Source: Bacteroidales bacterium (GTDB taxonomy: Bacteria; Bacteroidota; Bacteroidia; Bacteroidales; UBA12170). Taken from it: a DNA stretch of 39,290 bases. The notes beneath the pieces were generated by a model. That model did no database searches, was not told the DNA's origin, and worked only from the letters and a program-made list of their open reading frames with translations. The stretch's first letter is position 1; each line of letters begins with the position of its first letter. The stretch spans positions 1 through 39,290 of the forward strand of contig JAGGUP010000123.1 of the NCBI GenBank assembly GCA_021158405.1, given 5' to 3'. Shown piece after piece: positions 16,421-23,908 of the stretch. The position numbers and the translations under genes are program-made.

Positions 16421-16598
16421 GATTAATAGCCCCGGCCTTTAGGCTAGGGGCATGATGTAAGACAATGGCCACAGATTTTTGAAAATTTTGTAAAATAAAA
16501 AAAACAAAATTTTCAAAAATCTTTCCCCGTAGCTTAACCATTTATCCCCAACTTGTGCCTTGGGCATCCATCTTGGAAAAGTCAGGGCTATTGATTGT
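16421..16598. repeat. Structured palindromic element of about 180 bases, possibly a small mobile element
   Basis: The gap 16258-16644 has no gene. It holds a nested structure. AATAGCCC (16425) and GGGCTATT (16585) form the outer inverted ends. A hairpin GCCCC-GCCT/AGGC-GGGGC lies at 16429-16451. A perfect 19-base inverted repeat AGATTTTTGAAAATTTTGT lies at 16473-16491 and 16504-16522. The GC hairpin with CCTTTAGG in its tip resembles the subterminal hairpins of IS200/IS605 elements, but no transposase is present. It lies between two minus-strand genes and could also stop transcription of the gene at 16645-17154. Confidence 0.55.
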
Positions 16599-16644
16599 CA
16601 TTATTTTGAAACATCTCTTTCCTCACTGATTAGTTACAAAATAA

Positions 16645-17154
16645 TTATTTATAAGGCCGCTCTAGAATAGCTTGAGCAATAATGCTTTGACATAAATCAA
16701 AAGCAGTAGAATCTGTAATCTCTGAACCTAAGTTATTGTTACCTATTGCATATTTTTTAATTTCATCCTTTTCTTCAACAGCAATAGATTGTTGCACATT
16801 GTCTGTCCCTGAATAGGTGTCTATTTTACTTTCAACAACAGGATTGGGTATAACATCTAAATAATCGAGTTCTTCGTAATCCTCTGTTTCCTTTTGATAA
16901 TGCTCAGAAACATCGATAGTTGTATTTTCATCGGTGTCTTCAGTAGTAGAATACGGGTTAATATTTGATAGAGGATTGGGAGATTCTTCTTGAAATAAAG
17001 ACCCAAAAACAGAACCAATCAAATTAGCCGATGGAGTTGTAGAAGGTCGTGAAGTCTTTTGAGATTCCGCTTTTGCTTTGTTTTTTTTTGTGGCAGAATA
17101 GATACCATATCCAATCCAAGCAATAATTAAGAGGCCATAAATTATATCATCCAT
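16645..17154 (-). CDS. Membrane-anchored acidic protein of unknown function
   Basis: A 169-residue protein with an N-terminal membrane helix (IIYGLLIIAWIGYGIYS), a basic stretch of Lys-rich residues after it, and a low-complexity acidic, Ser/Thr/Asp/Glu-rich middle (TTEDTDENTT, EDYEELDYLDV). The C-terminus LCQSIIAQAILERPYK looks like a short amphipathic helix and is probably the conserved part. The pattern of N-terminal anchor, disordered linker and short terminal motif suggests a tether or scaffold, but I do not recognise a family. It is flanked by long gaps. Confidence 0.65.
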   Translation of the reverse strand: MDDIIYGLLIIAWIGYGIYSATKKNKAKAESQKTSRPSTTPSANLIGSVFGSLFQEESPNPLSNINPYSTTEDTDENTTIDVSEHYQKETEDYEELDYLDVIPNPVVESKIDTYSGTDNVQQSIAVEEKDEIKKYAIGNNNLGSEITDSTAFDLCQSIIAQAILERPYK

Positions 17155-17442
17155 AATTGAAAATAAAGCGTAAAGTTACACAAAATAATGCGAAAAAGTG
17201 ATAATTTATTACTGAACTTATTTAAAGTCAAACAGCAAAACTGCGAGCGAACCCTTGGTGCCATTGACTTCAGCTATTTTTGATTCTGTAGTTAATGCTA
17301 TGCAATAAAAAATGAGATTCGTCACTGGACACCAGTGGTTTACTCTCGAAATCACTCTTTAACTTTAAACAAGTTCACTATCAGTTAGGAGCGAAGGAAG
17401 AGAAAAAACCGATAGTGAACATCAGGTTTTAAAATAGGCAAT
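17155..17442. other. Intergenic stretch with two inverted repeats
   Basis: No gene is visible. CACTGG-ACA-CCAGTG lies at 17323-17337. GTTCACTATC and GATAGTGAAC form 10-base arms about 28 bases apart at roughly 17370-17420, with a purine-rich loop. Their function is unknown. Confidence 0.4.
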
Positions 17443-17476
17443 AAAAAAACCTCAAAGCGAAGAATACTTTGAGGTT
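17443..17476 (-). terminator. Rho-independent terminator of the sulfur operon
   Basis: Read on the minus strand, AACCTCAAAG and CTTTGAGGTT form a 10-pair stem around 9 bases, followed by a run of seven T, 20 bases after the DsrE-like stop. This marks the end of the SQR-DUF1641-DsrC-DsrE transcript. Confidence 0.85.
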
Positions 17477-17496
17477 AAGGGAAATTTCTTAATTAT

Positions 17497-18000
17497 CTAA
17501 GTAAAAATAATTTGGGTGTTTTGCCCACCGGCCATTTCGTAAAATTGCCCAATAGTAATGATGTCTTTCACTTCATCTGAAAAGTCTTCTTTTTTCAGCT
17601 TAAACATTTCGACCGCAAGTTTACAAGCAAACACTTCGCCACCACCTGCAGTTATCATTTCTAAGAACTCGCTTGGAGGAGGCATATCCAATTTATCCAT
17701 TTCGCTTCGCATCATTGCAGAAACACCCGTTTCAACAAAAGGCAAAGCGCCTAATAATGTTGGAAAAGGTAAATCGCCCGGCATGCGCATTGCAGGATTT
17801 CCAACGGTTGCTGTATGCAATTTATCCATACGTTTTTTTAGTATTCCTTCCAATCCGAAAAAAGTAAAAAACACTTTGGTTTCGATGCCTTCCATTACTG
17901 CTCCATTGGCCATAACCAAAGTTGCATAAACATCCTCTAAATTTCCTTTAGCGCAGATAATCAATACTTTATCTAAAGGTTTTTGTTCTGTATTACTCAT
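17497..18000 (-). CDS. DsrE/DsrF-like sulfurtransferase-family protein
   Basis: A 167-residue cytoplasmic protein of the DsrE-like fold (the DsrE2/peroxiredoxin-like branch). KVLIICAKGNLEDVYATLVMA forms the first strand and helix, and Cys126 in GEVFACKLAVEMF is at the place of the sulfur-carrying cysteine in DsrE/TusD proteins; Cys16 is a second candidate. Proteins of this kind pass persulfide sulfur between partners. It is the last gene of the operon, 24 bases after the DsrC-like gene, and its coupling with DsrC and an SQR supports a role in sulfide or persulfide handling. Confidence 0.85.
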   Translation of the reverse strand: MSNTEQKPLDKVLIICAKGNLEDVYATLVMANGAVMEGIETKVFFTFFGLEGILKKRMDKLHTATVGNPAMRMPGDLPFPTLLGALPFVETGVSAMMRSEMDKLDMPPPSEFLEMITAGGGEVFACKLAVEMFKLKKEDFSDEVKDIITIGQFYEMAGGQNTQIIFT

Positions 18001-18024
18001 AACAATTCTTTTTATTTGTTTATA

Positions 18025-18336
18025 CTAAACGCAACTTGTTGGTTTTGAAATTCCGGCATATTTTGAAGATAATTTCAAAGGACCGCCCGGAAATAATTGA
18101 TACAATTGCTTTATATCTGCAATTCCTGATTTACCAACTTTACGAATGCTTAAGGCCTCACCGGCAGCGGTTTTTTCGCGTAAGTACTCAAGAATCTCAA
18201 AATGCTTGTCGGATAGCTCCAAACCTTCCTCTTTAGCCATTTCTATTGCAATTTCTTTAGTCCATTGAGAAGGATCGATTAAATATCCTTCTTCATTTAC
18301 ATTAATGCTTTTTCCAGCTATTGTTTTTTCTACCAT
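18025..18336 (-). CDS. DsrC/TusE-like sulfur carrier with a single C-terminal cysteine
   Basis: A 103-residue protein. WTKEIAIEMAKEEGLELSDK and LREKTAAGEALSIRK follow the DsrC/TusE/DsvC family, and the flexible tail ends AGISKPTSCV, with the penultimate Cys102 as the known sulfur-carrying residue. In DsrC of sulfate reducers a second cysteine lies 11 residues earlier; here that place is Ser91. The protein should therefore carry a persulfide on one cysteine, like TusE and RspA-type paralogues, rather than form the intramolecular trisulfide. No dsrAB is in view. It sits between DUF1641 and a DsrE-like gene and may have its own promoter. Confidence 0.9.
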   Translation of the reverse strand: MVEKTIAGKSINVNEEGYLIDPSQWTKEIAIEMAKEEGLELSDKHFEILEYLREKTAAGEALSIRKVGKSGIADIKQLYQLFPGGPLKLSSKYAGISKPTSCV

Positions 18337-18402
18337 TTTTTATTTTTTTTATTAATTATTTATTTATTGATATAAATTGCTCTAGTGATAATGTGTTAAT
18401 TT

Positions 18403-18434
18403 GAAAATTATGTGAAATGAACTATTATGTCAAA
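18403..18434 (-). promoter_or_regulatory. Possible internal promoter before the DsrC-like gene
   Basis: On the minus strand, TTTG (18434-18431), a 20-base spacer and TAATTTTC (18410-18403) resemble the -33/-7 pattern with one mismatch. The 133-base gap between DUF1641 and the DsrC-like gene makes a second promoter plausible. Confidence 0.35.
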
Positions 18435-18469
18435 TTATCTTTTTTTCAAATGAGCACAATCTTTAATTT

Positions 18470-19132
18470 CTATTGTTTTGCTGATAAATTTTTCAAAAAA
18501 GTGACCATAAATCCTAATCCTCGTTTCATTTCTGGCGTGTTCATTTCGCGCATCAATCTCCAGACTGAATATTCCTGAATATTTTCCGTTTCCATACTGC
18601 CATATATTCTAATGGCATTATCTATCGATTTTAACATATCAGGTTGAGTTATGCCTTTAACCGTTTCCAGCATCAGAACCACATTGTCAGCCAACATAAT
18701 AACATCCTCTTTACTGAAATGAGTTACAATATTGTCCAATATTTTTGTGGCGGCAGCAAAAAATTCAAAATAGCCTTTATCTTCAAACTCACCGAGTTTT
18801 TTCTGAAAATCGATAATGACTTCATTCGCAATTGGAGCTGCATCTTTCACAAAATCGTTAGCACTTTCGAAAAGTGAAATCACATTGTTAAAATTTTTGA
18901 CGTTTCGTAATAAGCTGACTCCCAATTCCTGAATTTCATTGGTGTCAATCTCTATCCCGCTTTTATCAAGAACCTCAACAGTACTATCGTAAACATCTTT
19001 CCCGATAATAGATGCATCGGCAATCAGGTCTTCTACAAGCTCAGAATTCAAATGCTGCTTGCTAACGTAGCCCAGCAGTATATCCATCTTTTGGTTGAGT
19101 TCATTTATCTGTATTTGTATTGAATTATCCAT
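18470..19132 (-). CDS. DUF1641 protein associated with SQR
   Basis: A 220-residue helical protein. The segment VWRLMREMNTPEMKRGLGFM followed by FLKNL is the conserved C-terminal signature of DUF1641, a family commonly found beside sulfide:quinone oxidoreductases or formate dehydrogenases with no established activity. The N-terminus (IQIQINELNQKMDILLGYVS) looks like a coiled coil. It starts 18 bases after the SQR-like gene, so the two are almost certainly co-translated. A role as accessory or adaptor of the flavoprotein is inference from that pairing. Confidence 0.85.
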   Translation of the reverse strand: MDNSIQIQINELNQKMDILLGYVSKQHLNSELVEDLIADASIIGKDVYDSTVEVLDKSGIEIDTNEIQELGVSLLRNVKNFNNVISLFESANDFVKDAAPIANEVIIDFQKKLGEFEDKGYFEFFAAATKILDNIVTHFSKEDVIMLADNVVLMLETVKGITQPDMLKSIDNAIRIYGSMETENIQEYSVWRLMREMNTPEMKRGLGFMVTFLKNLSAKQ

Positions 19133-19150
19133 TTTTATGAATCAATTAGG

Positions 19151-20383
19151 TTAAACACGTTTTTTACCAGCCATAGTCATCTCAGCTTCAATGGGCATTT
19201 CTTTGCCTTTAAGCAAGACGTGCCAATAAATCCAGCGAAACATTATTTTTCCATAATGATTTATTTTCGTGTTTTTTAAAAGTCCGAAAGGTCCTATTCC
19301 AGGCAAAGGGAAGGTTCCGGGAAGAGGTTCTGTATCATAATTAAAATCGATAAGAGCACCTTTTCCATAACCTGTTTCGATATAACAGTTGGCATGGCCA
19401 TCAAATTTGGCTAATAAGGGTCTCCCTTCAATAGCGCTCATTACATTTTCCATTAGAATTTCAGAAGCAAAGTGTGCAACGGAACCTGCTTTAGATGTTG
19501 GTATATTACTAGCATCGCCTAAAACAAATATGTTTTCAAATTTTTCGGAACGTAAAGTTTGTTTATCTGTGGGGACAAAATTCAAATCATCACCCATTCC
19601 GCTGCGCTCTATCATTTCTGAACCCATATTTACAGGCACAATTGTTAATACATCAAAATCAATTTCTCTTTCATCATAAGCAATGATTGTTTTTTTGTCA
19701 TTATCAACACGTTCTAAATAGAAATCGGATACAACATGGATATTTTTTTCTTCCAATAAGTCACCCAACATCTTAGAAGCCACAGGTTTAGTAAATGCGC
19801 CAGACATAGGAGTAACATAAGTTATGTCAACTTTATCGCGTATACCTTTTTTGGTAAAATAAGCTTCAGCTAAACACACAAACTCAATTGGGGCAACCGG
19901 ACATTTGTATGGAATCTCAGAAATGCACATGACAAGTTTTCCGCCTTCAAAATTTTTGAAATAGTTCTGCAAGGCAACAGCCCCTTCAATGGTATAAAAA
20001 TCAAAAATACTTTTATACCATAATTTATCTTTTAAACCAGGTGTTTCTTCGGGATGAGTTTGAGTTCCTGTTGCAATTATCAAATAATCATATTGCAAAA
20101 CACGACCTCCTTCGAGTAATACCTTATTTTCTTCCCCAACAATTTTATCAATTGCATTATAAATAACTTTAACACCAGAAGGGAAAAAATTACTTTTTGG
20201 CTTAATCACATCTTTCTTTGTATAAATATTGAAAGGAATAAACAAAAAACCGGGTTGGTAATAATGCGTTTTATACTGGTCTATAATTGTGATTTCCCAC
20301 TCTTCTACATCAAGCGTATTATACAATTTATTGGCCATCATAGTGCCTGCTGTTCCTGCTCCTAGTATTAAAAATTTCTTCAT
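19151..20383 (-). CDS. Sulfide:quinone oxidoreductase-like FAD protein
   Basis: A 410-residue flavoprotein of the SQR/NDH-2 group. LILGAGTAGTMMANKL (residues 5-20) binds the FAD adenosine, DYLIIATGTQ is the middle motif, and FVLGDASNIPTSKAG (about 287-300) is the second FAD site. Cys161 in YKCPVAPIE and Cys333 in ANCYIETGYG match the pair of redox cysteines that oxidise sulfide; Cys153 and Cys170 are extra. The C-terminus FRWIYWHVLLKG is amphipathic and aromatic, as expected for membrane attachment near quinone. It is first in the operon with DUF1641, DsrC and DsrE and is divergent from a Crp/Fnr gene, which points to redox-controlled sulfide detoxification or sulfur supply. Confidence 0.9.
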   Translation of the reverse strand: MKKFLILGAGTAGTMMANKLYNTLDVEEWEITIIDQYKTHYYQPGFLFIPFNIYTKKDVIKPKSNFFPSGVKVIYNAIDKIVGEENKVLLEGGRVLQYDYLIIATGTQTHPEETPGLKDKLWYKSIFDFYTIEGAVALQNYFKNFEGGKLVMCISEIPYKCPVAPIEFVCLAEAYFTKKGIRDKVDITYVTPMSGAFTKPVASKMLGDLLEEKNIHVVSDFYLERVDNDKKTIIAYDEREIDFDVLTIVPVNMGSEMIERSGMGDDLNFVPTDKQTLRSEKFENIFVLGDASNIPTSKAGSVAHFASEILMENVMSAIEGRPLLAKFDGHANCYIETGYGKGALIDFNYDTEPLPGTFPLPGIGPFGLLKNTKINHYGKIMFRWIYWHVLLKGKEMPIEAEMTMAGKKRV

Positions 20384-20441
20384 TCTTAAATTAATTTTTG
20401 TTGTTTTTTATATTAGCTTTGCTTTATTGTTATTTTTTTAA

Positions 20442-20449
20442 CAAAATTA
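20442..20449 (-). promoter_or_regulatory. Probable -7 element of the sulfur operon
   Basis: Read on the minus strand this is TAATTTTG, a match to TAnnTTTG. A TTG inside the palindrome at 20458-20471 could be the -33 element, though the 15-base spacer is short. Confidence 0.45.
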
Positions 20450-20457
20450 CTAACATT

Positions 20458-20471
20458 GTTATTGCAATAAC
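20458..20471. promoter_or_regulatory. Perfect 14-base palindrome over the SQR promoter
   Basis: GTTATTGCAATAAC is self-complementary and overlaps the presumed -33 region of the SQR-operon promoter, where a bound protein could block or contact polymerase. Confidence 0.4.
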
Positions 20472-20483
20472 TGTAACTACTTA

Positions 20484-20512
20484 TGATAATTATCAGAGAG
20501 TGATAATTATCA
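20484..20512. promoter_or_regulatory. Twin FNR-like operator
   Basis: TGATAATTATCA occurs twice, at 20484-20495 and 20501-20512, with centres 17 bases apart. Each is a perfect palindrome of the TGAT-N4-ATCA form bound by FNR-type regulators. They lie between the divergent SQR operon and the Crp/Fnr gene, so that gene's product is the natural candidate to bind here. Confidence 0.7.
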
Positions 20513-20532
20513 TATAGATTAAAGTATCTATT

Positions 20533-20540
20533 TATATTTG
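20533..20540 (+). promoter_or_regulatory. Probable -7 element of the Crp/Fnr gene
   Basis: TATATTTG fits TAnnTTTG but ends only five bases before ATG 20546, so a transcript from here would be almost leaderless. The second operator copy would then be centred about 40 bases before the transcript start, the usual place for a class II activator. Confidence 0.45.
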
Positions 20541-20545
20541 TTCTT

Positions 20546-21226
20546 ATGATTTGTAGCTGTGAATCCTGCGATTTAAAAACACTATTTTATGCTTCCATAG
20601 AGGCAGATGATTTAGAAAGATATTGCTCTACTCGGCAGGAAAGAAACATGAAAACAGGAGACCTTTTAATAAAACAAGGCGATACGATTAAAGATTTTAT
20701 CTATTTAAAGGAAGGTCTTGTAAAGCTGTACAGAAAATCGGAGCAAGGCCAAACACAAATAATAAGTTTTGGCAAACCCTATGATTTTGTGAGCTTGCTA
20801 TCGGTATTTTCTGATGAGAAATACAATTATTCTGTTTCTGCACTTGAGGACAGTGTTGCTTGTTTGTTTGATTTGAATGAAATAAAAGCATTAATTAAAA
20901 GCAATGGCGAATTTGCGCTGCATCTAATTCAAACTCAAAACCGAGCAAGCGATCGAATAATTATGAATTCGCTGGATTTACTTCAAAAAAGATTGTACGG
21001 ACGTGTAGCAAATGTGCTTTTATATTTTTCTGATGAGGTATATAAAAGCGACGAGTTTGAGCTTCCAATCTCCCGAAAAGAAATGGCTCAATTTATTGGA
21101 ATGAGTATTGAAAATGTAATTCGGGCAATTTCGGCCTTTCGCAAGGATAAAATAATTCAGGTATATGGTAAAGACCTTTCTATTTTGGACAAAAAACGCT
21201 TAAAACAAATGAACGATTTCAGTTAA
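20546..21226 (+). CDS. Crp/Fnr family regulator with an N-terminal cysteine cluster
   Basis: A 226-residue regulator. A cNMP-type beta-roll (DLLIKQGDTIKDFIYLKEG) is followed by the long dimer helix and a winged helix-turn-helix (SRKEMAQFIGMSIENVIRAISAF). Three cysteines at positions 3, 5 and 8 (CSCESC) precede KTLF, and Cys106 in LEDSVACLFD aligns with the fourth iron-sulfur ligand of E. coli FNR, so an oxygen-labile Fe-S cluster is possible; Cys27 is another. In the recognition helix Glu189 and Arg193 are kept, the pair that reads TGA in CRP and FNR, while the FNR serine is Ile192. The start at 20546 keeps the cysteine cluster. It is divergent from the sulfur operon and probably controls it and itself. 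Confidence 0.88.
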   Translation: MICSCESCDLKTLFYASIEADDLERYCSTRQERNMKTGDLLIKQGDTIKDFIYLKEGLVKLYRKSEQGQTQIISFGKPYDFVSLLSVFSDEKYNYSVSALEDSVACLFDLNEIKALIKSNGEFALHLIQTQNRASDRIIMNSLDLLQKRLYGRVANVLLYFSDEVYKSDEFELPISRKEMAQFIGMSIENVIRAISAFRKDKIIQVYGKDLSILDKKRLKQMNDFS

Positions 21227-21256
21227 TTTTATCGCTAATTTTTTTATCGCTAATTT
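21227..21256 (+). repeat. 15-base tandem duplication before purH
   Basis: TTTTATCGCTAATTT occurs twice in direct tandem directly after the Crp/Fnr stop. The first unit takes in bases right behind the stop codon. It looks like a recent local duplication. Confidence 0.7.
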
Positions 21257-21279
21257 TTCTCTTTACTCTCTTTATTTTT

Positions 21280-22839
21280 ATGACCTTTGCAAATACATTG
21301 AATCTTAAAACCCCCAACGATTTGAAACCGATAAAAAACGCTTTGATTTCAGTCTTTCACAAGGACGGGTTGTTACCTATTCTGAGTGCGCTTAAAAAGT
21401 TTGATATCAATATTATTACTACCGGAGGCACCTATAAATTTATTAAAGAAGCAGGATTTGAAGCTCAAACTATTGAATCTCTAACGGATTATCCTTCTAT
21501 TTTTGGTGGTCGTGTAAAAACGCTTCACCCAATTGTTTTTGGCGGTATTCTGTATCGCCGCGATTTGGAAAACGATCAAAAACAAGCGATAGACTTTAAT
21601 ATTCCGCCCATCGATTTGGTTATAGTAGATTTATATCCTTTTGAAAAAACACTAGAGCAGACCAATGAGGAGGCCGAGATAATTGAAAAAATTGATATTG
21701 GTGGAATTTCATTGATCAGGGCGGCCGCAAAAAACTTTAAAGATGTTTTGACCGTTTCTTCGATTAATCAGTATGCCGATTTAGTCTATGTTCTGGAAGA
21801 AAATAAAGGTCAAAGTTCTCTGGAAGATCGCAAACGCTTTGCAATGAAAGCTTTCAATGTTTCTTCTCATTATGACACTTCTATTTTTTCTTATTTTAAT
21901 CGAGAGATTAAGGAGGATGTATTCAAGTCGAGTATACAGCAATCAACCGTATTGCGTTATGGGGAAAATCCACATCAAAAAGGAGTTTTTTATGGCGATA
22001 TGGAAAAGGTTTTCGAGCAGTTGCACGGAAAAGCAATCTCTTATAATAATCTGATCGATCTAGATGGTGGAATTGCACTTATAAAAGAATTTAAAGAGCC
22101 TACTTTTGCTATTTTAAAACATACCAATGCCTGTGGATTAGCTACAGATACAAAAATGGTAAATGCTTGGAAAAAAGCCTTAGCAGGGGATCCTATTTCG
22201 GCCTTTGGCGGTGTTTTGATTACGAATACCACCATCGATTTGGAAACAGCTGAAGAGATTAATAAACTCTTCTTTGAAATTATTCTGGCACCTGATTTTG
22301 AAAAAAATGCACTTGAAATCTTAAAAACTAAAAAAAATAGAATAATTTTACAAGCTAAATCCTTCGATTTTCAAACTTTACAATTTAAAACAGCACTCAA
22401 CGGTGTAATTGCTCAAGATAAAGATTTGGAAACGGAAGATTTATATGATTGGGAAGAAGTAACTGAAATAAAAACTTCAGACCGAGTCGCAAACGACTTA
22501 GTATTTGCTAATAAAATAGTAAAACATACTAAATCGAATGCAATAGTTCTTGTAAAAGACGGACAATTGATAGGAAGTGGAACTGGACAAACTTCGCGAA
22601 TAGATGCTTTGAAGCATGCAATTCAAAAAGCCAAAGACTTTGGATTGGACTTACATGGTGCTGTAATGGCATCGGATGCTTTTTTTCCTTTTGCCGATTC
22701 GGTTGAATTTGCAGAAAAAGAAGGAATTAAAGCGGTTATTCAGCCCGGAGGTTCTATACGCGATAAGGAATCAATTGATTTTTGCAATAGCACGAATATG
22801 GCTATGGTATTTACTGGCATTCGTCATTTTAAACATTAA
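21280..22839 (+). CDS. purH: Bifunctional AICAR transformylase/IMP cyclohydrolase
   Basis: Catalyses the last two steps of purine synthesis, formylation of AICAR and ring closure to IMP. The 519 residues show the N-terminal cyclohydrolase (ALISVFHKDGL, TTGGTYKFIKEAG, GGRVKTLHPIVFGG) and the C-terminal transformylase (RYGENPHQKGVFY, LKHTNACGLA with the catalytic Lys-His, GSGTGQTSRIDA, AVIQPGGSIRDKE). The length is normal. It lies 25 bases upstream of mreB and may be transcribed with it. ATG 21280 gives a slightly longer N-terminus than usual; no later in-frame ATG is close. Confidence 0.96.
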   Translation: MTFANTLNLKTPNDLKPIKNALISVFHKDGLLPILSALKKFDINIITTGGTYKFIKEAGFEAQTIESLTDYPSIFGGRVKTLHPIVFGGILYRRDLENDQKQAIDFNIPPIDLVIVDLYPFEKTLEQTNEEAEIIEKIDIGGISLIRAAAKNFKDVLTVSSINQYADLVYVLEENKGQSSLEDRKRFAMKAFNVSSHYDTSIFSYFNREIKEDVFKSSIQQSTVLRYGENPHQKGVFYGDMEKVFEQLHGKAISYNNLIDLDGGIALIKEFKEPTFAILKHTNACGLATDTKMVNAWKKALAGDPISAFGGVLITNTTIDLETAEEINKLFFEIILAPDFEKNALEILKTKKNRIILQAKSFDFQTLQFKTALNGVIAQDKDLETEDLYDWEEVTEIKTSDRVANDLVFANKIVKHTKSNAIVLVKDGQLIGSGTGQTSRIDALKHAIQKAKDFGLDLHGAVMASDAFFPFADSVEFAEKEGIKAVIQPGGSIRDKESIDFCNSTNMAMVFTGIRHFKH

Positions 22840-22864
22840 TTAAATATAGAGATTCAGATAAACT

Positions 22865-23887
22865 ATGGGACTTTTCTCGTTTTTAACACAAGAGGTAGCA
22901 ATTGACTTAGGCACAGCTAATACGGTCATTATTTATAACGATAAGGTAGTGGTTGATGAGCCTTCAATCATTGCATTGGAACGCAATACAGGTAAAATTA
23001 TCGCGGTTGGAAAAAAAGCAATGATGATGCATGGGAAAACCCATGAAAACATCAAAACCATTCGTCCTTTACGTGATGGAGTTATTGCGGATTTTCAGTC
23101 GGCAGAATTTATGATTCGGGAATTGATCAAGATGATCAATGTTCCGAGATCGATATTTCCACCTCAATTAAAAATGGTAATTTGTATCCCTTCCGGAATT
23201 ACAGAAGTGGAAGAGCGTGCAGTAAAAGATTCAGCTGAACAAGCGGGAGCGAAAGAAGTGAAACTGATTCATGAGCCTATGGCTGCTGCTATTGGAATTG
23301 GAATTGATGTTATGGAGCCCACGGGAAATATGATTATCGATATTGGAGGTGGAACCAGCGAAATTGCCGTTATTGCACTTGGAGGAATCGTAAATAACAA
23401 ATCTATCCGTACGGCAGGAGACGATTTTAATATGGATATTGTCGATTATATGCGTCGCCAGCATAATATAAGTATTGGAGAAAGAACGGCTGAAAATATT
23501 AAAATTGAAGTGGGAGCAGCTATGGTTGATATAGAAAATCCACCAGAGGACTATGCTGTTCATGGACGCGATATGTTAACTGGAATTCCTAAAGAAATTA
23601 TGGTAAACTATGCCGAGATTGCACAATGTTTAGATAAATCCATTTCTAAAATTGAAACAGCAGTTCTGCATGGTTTGGAAATGACACCACCGGAATTATC
23701 AGCCGATATTTTTCGCACAGGAATCTATTTAGCCGGCGGAGGCTCTATGTTGCGTGGACTTGATAGAAGGCTCCATTTAAAGACTAAACTTCCTATTCAT
23801 GTGGCGGAAGATCCTTTGAGAGCTGTTGCTCGTGGAACCGGAATTGCGCTAAAGAATTTCGATAAGTTCACTTTTTTAATCAAATAA
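22865..23887 (+). CDS. mreB: Rod shape-determining actin homologue MreB
   Basis: A 340-residue actin-like ATPase that polymerises under the inner membrane and guides side-wall synthesis. VAIDLGTANTVIIY is the phosphate-1 motif, IDIGGGTSEIAVIALGG the phosphate-2 motif and GIYLAGGGSMLRGLD the adenosine motif. A short hydrophobic N-terminus (MGLFSFL) suits membrane contact. It starts the mreBCD run, with mreC 21 bases downstream. Length and motifs are standard, and its presence implies a rod-shaped cell at some stage. Confidence 0.97.
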   Translation: MGLFSFLTQEVAIDLGTANTVIIYNDKVVVDEPSIIALERNTGKIIAVGKKAMMMHGKTHENIKTIRPLRDGVIADFQSAEFMIRELIKMINVPRSIFPPQLKMVICIPSGITEVEERAVKDSAEQAGAKEVKLIHEPMAAAIGIGIDVMEPTGNMIIDIGGGTSEIAVIALGGIVNNKSIRTAGDDFNMDIVDYMRRQHNISIGERTAENIKIEVGAAMVDIENPPEDYAVHGRDMLTGIPKEIMVNYAEIAQCLDKSISKIETAVLHGLEMTPPELSADIFRTGIYLAGGGSMLRGLDRRLHLKTKLPIHVAEDPLRAVARGTGIALKNFDKFTFLIK

Positions 23888-23908
23888 TACTGAGATAATA
23901 TACGCAAA

